From positions 4,441,501-4,505,500 of the forward strand of contig NC_069108.1 of assembly GCF_947172395.1 (NCBI RefSeq): a stretch of 64,000 nucleotides of DNA. The letters run 5' to 3'. This DNA comes from Bicyclus anynana. Taxonomy: Eukaryota; Arthropoda; Insecta; Lepidoptera; Nymphalidae. The notes beneath the pieces are model-generated. The model had not been told where the DNA came from. It ran no database searches and saw nothing but the letters and a program-made list of their open reading frames with translations. Shown piece after piece: positions 1-10,907 of this stretch (its first letter is position 1; every line of letters starts with the position of its first letter). The position numbers were made by a program, and so were the translations under genes.

Positions 1-157
1 AACCGTATAGATACAGTACAACAATGAATATGCATGGATATTTAGAGGTAACCCGACGGGAATCGGCCTGCATGAACTCTTCGCCGCTGCTACTTACTCA
101 AATAAAAACAGAATTTTCGAATTTGGTTAAGAATGACGAAGTTAACAAAAAACATAC

Positions 158-197
158 GCGATTTTGAGAACCTCCTCCTTTTTTTGAAGTCGGTTAA
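158..197. repeat. F-element terminal motif
   Basis: The sequence reads into GAACCTCCTCCTTTTT followed by GAAGTCGGTTAA. The same motif closes the composite element at 26.7 kb and recurs near 22.7 and 36.6 kb, so this is the end of an interspersed element whose body lies upstream or is lost. Confidence 0.5.
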
Positions 198-985
198 TAA
201 TTAACTGTGTAGGGCAATGATAATTTTATACCTCCCTACAAAATCACCGCAAAAAGTGATCCGAATAAGCTACAAAACTGAGCGCACACATGCACAATTT
301 TGTCTTTAATTCCAATACCTATTTATTTATGTAAGTTTTTACACTTCCTAAACACACAACTCGACATTGTAGGTATTATTTGTATAAATAACGTTCGTTG
401 TTGACCACAAACCACAACTAACATTGAGATGTGGAAATTTCCTCTTTTGAGCGCCTCATTTTTCATGATTTAGTAACACATCTAACAGTATTTAACATCA
501 TTGGAGTAGGTATGTTAGTTAGTCCATCATGATATATACTTACCTACTAGCTAGCATTAGATTTGGCATTCCATTCAATAGATTATACAATCTAAAAATT
601 TTGAAATGCAAATGGCGGGGTATTTGGCCTCCTCGTGACGGCTAGACTCGATTATCGGAGCCAAATATAAATAAAATCCAAAAATAGAATCGATGTCAAA
701 TTTTTAATAGTCAAAAAACGTTTGAAGGTCAAAAAAGTAGTTTTGTATTTTGAGATTTGTAGGTTACCTACTATTTTTGGAGAAATTAGGACAAGTCCTC
801 ATTTTTGAAAATAGTATTGCTGTTTGTTTGTTTGTAGCAAAGTAATCCATAAACATATGGGTTGATTTGGAAGAGATCTCTTCAAAATTTGCACTCACTC
901 TGTCTAGATCTCCCCAAAACGGCCCAATATAAAACTTATTTTGAAACCCACCCACACCAACCACTTAGTGGTTGAAGCTTGCAAC
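198..985. other. No recognisable gene
   Basis: AT-rich sequence with only short chance frames. I could not assign it to any family that recurs in the window. Confidence 0.5.
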
Positions 986-1072
986 TTGGCCTAACCCCAC
1001 TCATTCTGAAAGGAGACTCGAGCTCAGCAGTGAGCCGAATATGGGTTGATAATGATGATGATAAATTTAAAT
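986..1072 (+). mobile_element. SINE A, 3' end only
   Basis: Matches the last part of the full SINE A copy at 4969-5277, from TTGGCCTAACCCC to ATATGGGTTGAT, then a short ATGATGATG tail. The head is missing, as expected of a 5'-truncated insertion. Confidence 0.75.
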
Positions 1073-1127
1073 TCAAACACATTCGTGGTTCCGAATGGCT
1101 TCGAAATTACAAAACAATTAGGTACTT

Positions 1128-1656
1128 TTTTTTTTTTATTGAGAAAGAATACAATAAGGAACTTAAGCTAACTTATCCTAATAACTATACAAATCATGCC
1201 CACGTGGAATGGTGGCAAGAATACTGGCTGCATTTCCGCGCTGGAGCCAGGCTGATCCTTTGCGCAAAAAATGAGCCAGCCCTTCTGTCACCAGTCGAGG
1301 CAACAAGCCGCGGTGAAATAGTACGGAAAATTTTTTTGGCACTGCGACTCCATGGCCCAAGGGTATCCACGGCAAAAGGTACAAATATGTAACTCTCTGT
1401 CAGAGAGGCATATTTGAGCCACTTACCGGTTTCAGCTTTTTCTGCTGCGGCTCCCGGTCTTGATTCTGTCTCCCTGATATGACACGGTGCTAATGTGTCG
1501 ACGCATGTAGCGTCCCACATTAGGGCCCGCCCCATTTCCCAGGGAACCAGCGTCAATCCATCAGGTCTCTTACCATCATCCCGACTGATTCCTAACGGCT
1601 CGATTAGCGCAGGAATATTTATGGTGGCAAGAGCCCTTTTTATTATGCCCTTTTTA
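1128..1656 (-). mobile_element. L-family LINE 3' fragment
   Basis: A 5'-truncated LINE copy on the minus strand; its A-rich tail is at the left end. A 10-bp target duplication TTAGGTACTT lies at 1118-1127 and 1657-1666. The minus-strand frame encodes a C-terminal domain with KRPDG, a following WD, then a K..KY pattern and FVPFAV. The final codons are out of frame because two bases (GT) present in the copy at 27.4 kb are missing, a lesion shared with the copy at 3.5 kb. Not a host gene. Confidence 0.85.
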
Positions 1657-1666
1657 TTAGGTACTT

Positions 1667-2058
1667 ATATGTCCAGCTGTTAATAATAATAATTAATCAC
1701 CATGATAATTAATGAGTACGTAAAAGAAGAAAATAATGGTCACCCCAGATTTTGCATTACCACACAGGTAGTCATAAATATTGAAAATGTCTGATCTATA
1801 AATATAACAAACTTTTCAAAGCGACACTTGGTTACATTACTATTTTATGTATCCATTTTGTATTTTTAGTATACCTGTTGGAAGCTATTAATAGAATCAA
1901 GCGGAATCGAATTACTCAAAAACATATTCAATAAGAAGGTCAGAAGCAAAATAATTTGAATTGTACAGTAGACTACGATAATTACTATCAAAAAATTATC
2001 TTCGAAATTTTGCATCTAAAACATAATTTAATCTATATACCTACTTCTATTACTATTA
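1667..2058. other. No recognisable gene
   Basis: AT-rich sequence. I see no family match or convincing frame. Confidence 0.5.
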
Positions 2059-2356
2059 TCTATACCTACTGATATTATAAAGCTGAAGAGTTGGTTGAAC
2101 GCGCTAATCTCAGAAACTACTGAAAAGATATTTTTATGTTGGTTAGTCATAGAAAAATGCTATAGGCTATTGTAAAACCACGGAGTATCGAATAAAAATG
2201 TGGCCAAATTGAGAAGAAAATGTTTATTTGAAAGCTTCCGTTGCGTACGCCGTATAGACAATGAAAGTTACTAAAAAATCATGTATGAAGGATATAATAT
2301 TCCCCTTGAACGTTCTAAAATGGATTTTCAAGCGACGAAGTCACGGGTGTTCCTAG
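2059..2356 (+). mobile_element. Helitron-like element, diverged
   Basis: Starts TCTATACCTACTGATATTATA and ends in GACGAAGTCACGGGTGTTCCTAG before T. Its ends match the Helitron-like families of this window, but the body is altered. It sits between C and T at the inferred junctions. Confidence 0.65.
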
Positions 2357-2394
2357 TCACTACATCAGTGAATTGCACTTCATATATGCAAAAA

Positions 2395-2515
2395 TAAACC
2401 GCCTACCCTGAGGACTCGTTACCAACCAACTTGAATTGGAGGACCATATTTGTACTATTTGTACGAATAGTGCCTACCCTAGTTGAAAACCATGTGCACG
2501 CCATTGTAAAAATAT
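2395..2515. repeat. Dispersed repeat, class unknown
   Basis: The segment around TACCCTAGTTGAAAACC and GTGCACGCCA recurs at 8650-8756, with a weaker relative near 9.9 kb. It is probably the end of a DNA transposon. The class cannot be told. Confidence 0.4.
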
Positions 2516-2809
2516 ACATATACCTAATTATGTATAAAAATATACCAGGTCGTTTAACACATATGCTTGGAGCAGGTACTTTAATGGTTTTGGTTTATTC
2601 CATAAAAGACGTAGTCAGTTTTAATTAAAAAAAACAAGTATGTCATTATCCCTCCCTCCCTTTAAACATACGGCAATCAAAGACACTGGTCATTTTTAAA
2701 AATGCCGTAAAGACTCATTATCTGGTGCAGTAAAGACGATCTGTATATATTATTTCTTTTCAATATAAGGTATTTATTAGTATATTTTGATATGTATTTT
2801 ATTCATTAT

Positions 2810-3066
2810 TGTAGGTATTTGTGTAATATTGTTTATGTATTAGGATGTAAATTATTTGTATGTATGTGTATTACTAATACTATGGTTATTTTTGTTTTAC
2901 GCCACCTGCTGATGTCCTTAAGTTTTCCTAAACCGAAGGTTGCCTGGAAGAAATCGCTACTTAGCGATAAGGCCGCCTTTTGTATGCTGATCTCTTCTTA
3001 ATTTGTTTTTTATTTCACTTGTTTTTGTCTTTGTGGTGTGCAAATAAAGTATATTTATCTTTATCT
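2810..3066 (+). mobile_element. Retroposon (LINE) 3' end
   Basis: Shares a long stretch with 37850-38122, including GGTTGCCTGGAAGA, CGCTACT(T/A)AGCGATAAGG and a terminal AATAAA followed by a TTTATC-type tail. The AATAAA-plus-short-tandem-tail layout is that of a LINE 3' end. No coding part remains. Confidence 0.6.
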
Positions 3067-3459
3067 TATTATGTGTATGACTGTACCTTGATTCGGTTTC
3101 AAATCTCGTATTTTTGGTTTTGAGGAACTAGTTTTAATAACGTTTAGAAATTCAAAATGCTATACAAAAATAGACTCAGATTAGGAACGAATGTTTTTAA
3201 ATAAATTAGATTCTGATTTTTATATATTATGTTTAATTAAAATGTCGTATAAAACGAAAAACGTTGACTTGCAAATAAAAACATAAAATTCATAAAAAGT
3301 TGGATCCTGAGAGATAAAATTAATTACTTATTAACTTTATGTCTCGGCTCTGTCTATTTTTGATTTTTTACAACATTACTTTGAATAGGTAGTTACACAA
3401 ACTTATTATGAGGAATTCCGGTATCCAAGTTTCGATTTATTTAAAATTCAAATATCAGT

Positions 3460-4000
3460 AGGCTATTTAAGCATGGCTCTCTTAATGATATAATAAAAAG
3501 GGCCACCATAAATATTCCTGCCCTAATCGAGCCGTCAGGAATCAGTCGGGATGATGGCAAGAGACCTGATGGATTGACGCTGGTTCCCTGGGAAATGGGG
3601 CGGGCCCTAATGTGGGACGCGACATGCGTCGACACATTAGCACCGTGTCATATCAGGGAGACAGAATCAAAACCGGGAGCCGCAGCAGAAAAAGCTGAAA
3701 CCGATAAGTGGCTCAAGTATGCCTCTCTGACAGAGAGTTACATATTTGTACCTTTTGCTGTGGAGACCCTTGGGCCATGGAGTCGCAATGCCAAAAAAAT
3801 TTACCGAATAATTTCACCGCGGCTAGTTGCCTCGACTGGTGACAGAAGGGCTGGCTCATTGTTTGCGCAAATGATCAACCTGGCTCCAGCGCGGAAATGC
3901 AGCCAGTATTCTTGCCACCATTCCACGTGGGCATGATTTGTATAGTTATTAGGATAAGTTAGCTTAAGTTCCATATTGTGTTCTTTCTCAATAAAAAAAA
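3460..4000 (+). mobile_element. L-family LINE 3' fragment, best-preserved
   Basis: Flanked by near-identical 8-bp duplications, ATATCAGT at 3452-3459 and ATACCAGT at 4001-4008. The empty site in the second tandem unit reads ATACCAGT at 4275-4282. It ends in a poly(A) tail preceded by TTCTTTCTCAATAAA. Confidence 0.9.
3502..3936 (+). pseudogene. L-family ORF2 C-terminal remnant
   Basis: The frame opens upstream of the first ATG-like start and carries in order KRPDGLTLVPW, MWDATC, DTLAP, a charged AEKAETDKWLKY segment, FVPFAVETLGPW and STGDRRAG. The PD...D...K..KY order resembles the restriction-like endonuclease found at the C terminus of some non-LTR retrotransposon proteins; that assignment is inference. 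A missing GT shifts the last codons away from the expected RGNAASILATIPRG ending. There is no RT domain upstream, so the copy is dead. Confidence 0.7.
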
Positions 4001-4404
4001 ATACCAGTTATCAGTGAATTTTTAACATAGATATTTAGGCAAAATCATCATACTACCGTCTACTTAAAATTCAAAATTGGATAGGCTGTTTCACTAGCGA
4101 TCTTTGCCACTTCCGAAGGAAACTTGAGAGATAAAACTAATTACTAATTAACTTTATGTCTCGGCTCTGTCTATTTTTGATTTTTTACAACATTGCTTTG
4201 AATAGTGTTAGATAGTTACACAAAGTTATCATGAGGAATTCCGGTTTCCAAGTTTCGATTTATTTAAAATTCAAATACCAGTTATCACTGAATTGTTAAA
4301 ATAGATATTTAGCCAAAATCATCCTACTACCGTCTACTAACTACTACTTAAAATTCAAAATTGGATAGGCTGTTTCACTAGCGATCTTTGCCACTTCCGA
4401 AGGG

Positions 4405-4955
4405 AACGAAAATAAAACAAAATATGTTGTCTTTTCTTTCTCTGTCTACGCTTTTCTTTGTGTGATTATTAAAAAAAGCATCGAACACGACAAGAAAAGT
4501 TCATTTGTTACATGATAGAAAATAAAAAGCATTTAGAACTTTACTTTTCATAAAAATAGAGTTCAATTTCGAAAGTTGTAAACTTAAGAGAAAGGTGGGA
4601 ACTTGGAAAAATACTAGACCAGTGTTAGAAGCCTAGTTCTCAAGATAGGTTTTGAAATCGACCTCGGAAAAAAGGCGTATAAAAACTTGTTGTGTTACTT
4701 ACCGAGTAACTATAGTATAGTAGTTTGAAAATCACTTGAAGTTACTCGTACCTATAATATGAGTTTATACTGTAGACTACGGAGTAACAAATAAAGTACG
4801 CTGTTTCCTATAAAATCTCAGACCAAATAAATACATCGACATAAATAAATTCGTCTATACGACAGCCTTTCTTGATGAGTACTGTTTACCATCAAACAAA
4901 TTAAAAATGACGGTATAAATCACTAGTCATTTCACACTTAATAATAATTACAATA
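4405..4955. other. No recognisable gene
   Basis: Unique-looking AT-rich sequence without a convincing frame or family match. Confidence 0.5.
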
Positions 4956-4968
4956 AACTTGTTCTTAA

Positions 4969-5277
4969 GAGCCGTGATAGCCCAGTGGATATAACTTCTG
5001 CCTCCGATTCTGGAGGGTGTGGGTTCGAATCCGGTCCGGGGCATGCACCTCCAACTTTTCAGTTGTGTGCATTTTAAGAAATTAAATATCACGTGTCTCA
5101 CGGTGAGGGTAAAACATCGTGAGGAAACCTGCATACCAGAGAATTATCTTAATTCTCTGCGTGTGTGAAGTCTGCCAACCCGCATTGGGCCAGCGTGGTG
5201 GACTATTGGCCTTATCCCTCTCATTCTGAGAGGAGACTCGAGCTCAGCAGTGAGCCGAATATGGGTTGATGACGACG
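4969..5277 (+). mobile_element. SINE A, full length with TSD
   Basis: Reference copy of the family. The head has a tRNA-like A box (TAGCCCAGTGGAT) and B box (GGGTTCGAATCC), so it is a Pol III-type SINE. The body runs through CACCTCCAACTTTTCAGTTG, AATATCACGTGTCTC and GTGAGGAAACCTGCATACC. It ends TATGGGTTGATGACGACG. The 13-bp target duplication AACTTGTTCTTAA is exact at 4956-4968 and 5278-5290. The GAT-rich tail resembles the RTE LINE tail here, suggesting RTE mobilisation. Confidence 0.92.
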
Positions 5278-5290
5278 AACTTGTTCTTAA

Positions 5291-7060
5291 ATTAATGAAA
5301 ATAAATTAGATTAATAAGCTTAGAACAATTAGATATGGTTAATATATTTTTAATAACATTTTATAAACAAACCATACATAATTACAGATAAATAAGTTAG
5401 GAAATGACATCCGTTTTCTACCTTAATTTCTAATTTCTTTATTGGTAAACAGTACTCATCCAGAAAGGCTGTAGTTTAAAGGTTTAAAACATTGCACAAA
5501 TTTTTATTTTGCCTGTGGCTTTAGAACGAATGAACCGATTTTGATTAGGTTTTTGTTTGAAAGGGGAATTGCTCTTAGCTGATTGATGAAAATCGGCCCA
5601 AGGTCACAGGCACAAAAACGTTTACATATTTTTTCACAACTTCCTCAATATGGGTATCAAATAAAAGGACTTGATAAGTACCTACCTACCTAGTTATTTA
5701 CTAAGACAAAATTCAAATCCAAGTGGCCACAAATTTTAGTGGGAGGCAACGAACAATATAAAATTATCTATGGTAAGAGGTAAGTATCAGTGCATATTTT
5801 TATTTTTTTTTCCAATAGGTACTTTTTTAATTTATCAGTTATTGTTTGTTTGTTACGATTTAACCCAAAATCTTTCACCATTAAAAAGCAACATCTTCAC
5901 CGAGTAACGCAGGTCGTATTTAGCCCCGTATTTCCATGGGAACGGATCTCCGTGCCGAATTTCATTCAAATCTGTCATGACTCATTATGTTATAGTTAAC
6001 TATCCCGACTTGTTCTACTTACCTTGATTTTGTTTTTCGCCAGACGTAGGGTTTTTAGAAAGGTAGGAAGGTATACTGATTTTTCCTTTGATTATATACG
6101 TCGTATTTTCGTCGTAAAAATCAAAAGATTTTTCATGTAAACTCAATCATGCATGACGCTTTCTACTAGGTTCAATTCTATTTTTAAAACATCCAGAGAC
6201 CCATAATAGCTACATAAACAAGCTCTTGATTAAGAACCTCGTATGATTTTTAAACTTGTTTCGTATTCCGTTTTCGTTGTTACGTATTCCGTTTCTAGCG
6301 CTTATATTGGGTTTTCATGAATTAATATCGGATAAAAGTTGATTACTTAAGTGCTGTTGCGCACTTTAATCTATCTCCGTGCCAAATTTGATCCAAATCG
6401 GTCCAGCCGTATAGGGTGAACAAGCTTACGAACACACGTACAGTAGGATAAATATAAAGATTAGGTAGGTAGGTATACTTATATACATTTATTCATGCCC
6501 ACTTAGAAAATACACATTTCTATCAGTACAAAAAATGACTATTAAGCAAAAAACACAAAATGTAACTGCATTTCAATATGTGTTTTATTAGATACGCTTC
6601 ATTTGACATACATTAAAGAGTTGGTTGTGTACGTTTTTAAAACATTTTACTTTAAACAACGCAATTATGTAGGTAGGTAAGTACTTGCTTACCTACTTGT
6701 TTAGAACGCAGTTAACTTAACTGTACCTACATAGGCCAGTTTGAGAACTTTCATAAGTAAACGTGACATAATGGAAAAATATTTGAAATTATAAAAATAA
6801 GTTATTGATTGAATGAGCCAGTGACTATACATTTTTTGTGTAATATGCACAAACACATACGTAACGAAAACGATAAACTACTTATACGTACGGGAAGTCA
6901 CACACACAAGCGCATAATTACATAGAAAAACAGGCCCAGCCGTTCTCTCCTCATAGATACACGTAATATAGAAAAAAAAACTTCGAAATAGTACGGCTTC
7001 AGTAGATTTCTTCGCATCTTAGATAGGAATTTTGAACGGTAAAGTATGAACTATTACAAC
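5291..7060. other. Old repeat debris, no gene
   Basis: Contains phrases typical of decayed Helitron-like sequence (GATCTCCGTGCC, AAATCGGTCCAGCCG, CAGTAGGATAAATATAAAG) around 5940 and 6380-6460, and GTAGGTAGGTA runs. No coding frame stands out. Confidence 0.4.
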
Positions 7061-7074
7061 GTTTAGAGTCTACA

Positions 7075-7426
7075 TTTCTTTGTCATAGACGCGCGGCCGT
7101 CTCTTTCGCGCATCCGAACGGTTTCGAGTTTTCCCGTCCGTACCAACTCAAAATACGCCAAAAATGACGTCGCACCAAATGGTTTCGAAAACAGTTTCTC
7201 GACGCGTTCGTCCAAGGGTGCCGCGCGCTCGGCCCACCATTTGGAATTTTCCAATTCGCATTACCCCATCCAGTTGTAACAAAAACAAAATTGTTGTTCG
7301 GTTTGCATTTTTTTTTCCGCTTTAAACGAAAGTCGATAACGTCGCTTATCCCTTGGCATAAAAATGCCTAACCGGCGGATTTTAGACGTCCCCTTTTAAC
7401 TCTAATCGTGTCGTCGAAAGAGTTCG
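7075..7426. promoter_or_regulatory. CpG-rich upstream region
   Basis: Clearly richer in CpG than its flanks, with stretches such as GACGCGCGGCCGTC and GACGCGTTCGTCC, and not repeated elsewhere in the window. It lies directly upstream of a TATA box. A 63-codon minus-strand frame here is more likely a by-product of composition than a gene. Confidence 0.35.
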
Positions 7427-7470
7427 TATATAAATAGGTCGGGTTGTCGCGTAGAAAATTCTGACAGAAC
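7427..7470 (+). promoter_or_regulatory. Candidate TATA core promoter
   Basis: TATATAAATA lies at 7427-7436. The sequence 30-37 bases on (AAAATTCTGACAG) is at the right distance for a start site. The combination with the CpG-rich upstream DNA and a non-repeat downstream region makes this the best promoter candidate in the window. It is inference without transcript data. Confidence 0.45.
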
Positions 7471-7959
7471 GTATCCGTCACGAAAATAATGTCGTTTTTA
7501 TTACATTTTTTGATAAATTATTATTCTAGTTTCGATCCGGCGGCGGCGGCTTTATCGATTTTCCTATTTACCGCGTCATTGTATATTGTACATTTTCGAA
7601 AGACCAACGTCTCGGTGTCTAATAAGCGCTTTCGAAAATCGTTTTATAATATTTTTGTCGTAGCGAACGGACGTCGGGCACGCAGTAAATTAGTTATAAT
7701 TCCATTCATTACAGACTACAGTGTAATTTAAAGTTGAAATATGGGTTAGCAGCCCCTACGTGGTGATGACATGCTATGTTCCGATGTTTGAACAGTGTAA
7801 CTATAGTGAAATATATATTTTGTTTTTCTAAGTTGTGTCTAGTGCATTCCTTTTGTGAAAGTTAATAGTAGAATTTTCTTCGTTTTTTTTTTGTGTTTCG
7901 CTGTTTGGTTTGTGTATTGGATGTGCGAATGTGGATTTACAAACGTTCCTATATTTCCC
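7460..7959 (+). other. Candidate first exon or noncoding transcript
   Basis: Starts about 30 bases after the TATA box and runs to a GTGAGT at 7960-7965 that would serve as a splice donor. An 80-codon frame begins at the ATG at 7489 (context AAAATAATG) and stops at 7731. It has a hydrophobic start and no family I know. It could be a short peptide, an upstream ORF or chance. No downstream exon is recognised among the repeats. Confidence 0.35.
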
Positions 7960-7965
7960 GTGAGT

Positions 7966-8649
7966 ATTCTTTTTAATTATTACTTCTATTTTAGGCCTAC
8001 TAAAGCTACGTCTGTCTCGAGCGATCTAAAAAAATGCATACCTAATAATAAGTACATAGACAGGTAGTAAACATTTTTTTTTCTAGACTATGCCACTGTC
8101 AATGATGAGTAGAACAGACTAAATAAGACACTATGTGTTGTGTACAACTTTTTTTTTTCCAATATGAATCATGGACTTTAACCAAAATGACCTTTCCATT
8201 GCCTCAACTATTTCCTTGTTTTTTTTTTTACAGTTATCTAACATTTTGTTATAATATCATTGTAATAAAACATTATATTATTATAGTTTGAGAATATAAA
8301 TATAATCACACTCAATAAAAAAAATCTTTAGGTTCTTACAGAGTAAATTACTATATCATATTTCTATTCCTATAATAGAACATGTAACATATAAATTATT
8401 ATTAAAGTATGTTCTAGTAAAATTAACTGTAACTTGCTTAGAGATAAAACTAAAAGTTTACCTTTATAATTTTTATTAAATAAAAATTAAAATTAGATCT
8501 TTAAACTTAATTAACCTATGAATAGATTATAAAAACATACATTCATTGAAACAGCCAATTAAGATTAAGAAAAGACAAAAACAAAAATTACTGCTGCTTG
8601 ATGTTTTAATTATAAAACCTAGATACACCTCATAGATGCAATAACACAC
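7966..8649. other. AT-rich, no gene
   Basis: Long A and T runs. If the donor at 7960 is real, this would be intron. Confidence 0.4.
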
Positions 8650-8756
8650 TCTCTACCCAGAGGGCTCATTGCGAACCTGTATTGTAGAAGGAAATCCATT
8701 TTCTACAATTTGTATGTATGGTGCTTACCCTAGTTGAAAGCCTTGTGCACGCTACT
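8650..8756. repeat. Dispersed repeat, second copy
   Basis: Matches 2395-2515 around TTACCCTAGTTGAAAGCC and TTGTGCACGC. Confidence 0.4.
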
Positions 8757-8995
8757 GATTATATTAGAATAGCTGATAGGTAAATTTCTTAGATTGAGTC
8801 CCAGAAAATTGGTCATGTAGGTTTTAGAACAAGAAGAAATACTTCGAGCAAGAGTTCAATTCAATCAAAAAATTCAATTGAATTCTTGCACATAAAAATA
8901 CTTTTACTTTAGGATATAGTTAAATATTACTTTAGTAAATTAGTTCTGACTTCACTGTGTGTACTCATGGTATGAGGCCTTGCCAAAACCGAATA

Positions 8996-9086
8996 GCCTG
9001 AATAGCTCAACGGTAAGAGGGCTTGGACTCATCTCCGATGGGCGAAGATCGGACCACCACCCCTTGGCGAGTCCAACCGCTCACAA
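8996..9086 (+). mobile_element. SINE D head fragment
   Basis: GCCTGAATAGCTCAACGGTA and the following TGGACTCATC match the head of the fuller copy at 11828. The B box is decayed and the rest is lost. Confidence 0.6.
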
Positions 9087-9096
9087 CTAATGTGGG

Positions 9097-9186
9097 TTTC
9101 TAGTGGTAAAAAGATTTTCAAAATTGGTTCAGTAGATTCAGAGATAACCCCATACAAACTTTACCTCTTTATAATATTAGTACCTA
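9097..9186 (-). mobile_element. Helitron-like 5' fragment
   Basis: The reverse complement starts TACTAATATTATAAAGAGGT and continues into the type with AAAGTTTGTATGG, seen also at 21.1 and 30.4 kb. The 3' end is missing. Confidence 0.6.
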
Positions 9187-9255
9187 CAGTAAAAGCTCCT
9201 TATTCACGCTTCCTTTATTCACATTTTCACTATTCCCGGATTAAAAAATTGCATC
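9187..9255. repeat. Dispersed repeat end
   Basis: The phrase ACAGTAAAAGCTCCTTATTC recurs, altered, at about 63075. It probably marks the end of a short DNA element. Confidence 0.3.
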
Positions 9256-9411
9256 CTAATTCCTATGTTTGCGAGTGAAGCCTGATGTGAAGAAGCCCAG
9301 GGTGATTTTTTTTTTATAAAATTCTGGTAAGTACCATACAGCTGTGAGTGACTCTATGGTGCTCTAATGTACTCTGGTGGGGTAATATTGCCATATCTTA
9401 ATAATAATGAA

Positions 9412-9604
9412 CAGTGGTGCTAACATGGGACTGAGTGATGAGAAATAGACAAAATATCCATCCATTGGCAGTGGAGTTGTCCCATTCCCATCTCTTTCAT
9501 TCCAACACAATGAAAGGGAGCGGTATTTCTGGTTGCACCGTAATTTATTGAAATTTGCCTATTTCTCTACACAAGATCTCTCAGTCAAATGTTAGTGCCA
9601 CGAG
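9412..9604. mobile_element. MITE with about 30-bp inverted ends
   Basis: The left end is CAGTGGTGCTAACATGGGAC, followed by TGAGTGAT. The right end in reverse complement is GTGGCACTAACATTTGACTG followed by AGAGAT. Both then reach AGAAATAG(A/G)CAAA. A smaller palindrome (CTCTTTCATT / AATGAAAGGG) sits in the centre. The target duplication is not clear. Confidence 0.65.
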
Positions 9605-10288
9605 GCAGATGGCCCAATATGCTCTCTGACTCACTGTGTGGTAACACCATCGCTTTCCCAAATCTGGACTGTTATTGAGTATTCCATAAAAAAAAATCAA
9701 TATTTCATAACCTGACCCAATACTGGAACCCGGGAATTCATGACCTGAAGCAGTAGGCTTGTTGGAACAAGTAAGTAGCCCCAGTGGCGTGCACTGCATA
9801 CATGCATAAAGTATTGCATACCCTAAGAGTTGTCTTTGTTATTAAATACAGATTTTTCCAGTTTACTTAATTTTGTTACTAGTGCATACAGTGATCGACA
9901 ACCTTATGCACGCCATGGATAGCCCCACTTGTCCATTATGCTAGTTGTAACTGATTAAATAGCAACACTTAGAAAACATATGTCAAAATTACAATATAAT
10001 TCATCATTTGGTAGTCATTCATTATTTTTGAATAACTCAAAAAAAACCAGTTGGGGCTTAACATGATCGGAGACAGAAACAGCTATGTTGAAAAAAAAAT
10101 TGAAACCAAAAAATAATAAATTTAGTATGGTAATTTTTCTCAACTGCTTTCATTATGAATCAGGATTAAAGAATATAATCTAATGTATTCAAAATTTAAC
10201 TGTATATAACTATAAATTCTTAAAACTAGTTGTGAATGTTATTGTCATAATGTGTAATCTGATTTTCTATACAATATCTAGTCAATAT
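9605..10288. other. No recognisable gene
   Basis: AT-rich, with a few GTGCACG-type phrases related to the repeat at 2.4 kb. No convincing frame. Confidence 0.4.
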
Positions 10289-10560
10289 GAGCCGTTATAG
10301 CCCACTCCAATTACGGAGGGTGTGGGTTCGAATCCAGACCGAAATCTCCAATGTTTCAGTTGTGTGCATTTTAAGAAATTAAATATCACGTGTCTCAATC
10401 GGTGAAGGAAAAACATTGTGAGGAAACCTGCATACCAGAGAATTTTCTTAATCTCTTCGTGTGTGAAGTCTGCCAATCCGCATTGGGCCAGCGTGGTAGA
10501 CTATTGGCCTAACCCCTCTCATTCTGAGAGGAGACTCGAGCTCAGCAGTGAGCCGAATGA
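10289..10560 (+). mobile_element. SINE A with damaged head
   Basis: Follows the family from GAGCCGTTATAGCCCA to CAGTGAGCCGAAT, but about 16 bases between the A and B boxes are lost and the tail is gone. Confidence 0.85.
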
Positions 10561-10704
10561 GTTTATAACGAAAGAACACAATACCTGGGCTATTAATAAA
10601 ATACCTAGGTAGTCCAGAAAATATGTAAAATACTGGAACTTCTTACTACAAGAGGCTTAATTTTCCGTTTGTCGCCGACAGCTTATTGATTGCTTGCTCA
10701 ATTG

Positions 10705-10772
10705 ACCCACCCGGGGATCCCAACACAGGACCTCCATCTTGTAAATCTACCATACCACTGCGCTAGGGAGGT
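10705..10772 (-). mobile_element. SINE B head fragment
   Basis: The reverse complement shows the tRNA-like head with CGCAGTGGTATGG, an ACAAGATGGAGGTCCT stretch and a decayed B box. The body is absent. Confidence 0.65.
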
Positions 10773-10808
10773 CTACATGCATGCAAGAAACACATCCTAC
10801 GAAGTGCA

Positions 10809-10907
10809 AACAACTGAAAAGTTGGAGGTGCATGCCCCGGACCGGATTCGAACCCACACCCTCCGGAATCGGTGGCAGAGGTCATATCCACTGAGCTATC
10901 ACGGCTC
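10809..10907 (-). mobile_element. SINE A head fragment
   Basis: The 5' third of the family: in plus orientation CAACTGAAAAGTTGGAGGTG through GGATTCGAACCC to TATCACGGCTC. Confidence 0.8.

Larger units (their letters stand above)
3309..4404. repeat. Tandem duplication, about 280-bp unit
   Basis: Two copies of one unit starting GAGAGATAAAA at 3309 and 4126. The first is interrupted by the L-family insertion at 3460-4000. The second is intact and so shows the pre-insertion sequence. Related sequence lies inverted at 49.0 kb. Confidence 0.8.

Noticed and set aside
979..1392. 137-codon plus-strand frame
   Set aside because: It spans a SINE A tail and the antisense of an L-family LINE, so it is chance read-through.
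7063..7254. 63-codon minus frame in CpG-rich DNA
   Set aside because: No recognisable domain and it overlaps the better-supported promoter reading on the plus strand; likely due to GC-rich composition.
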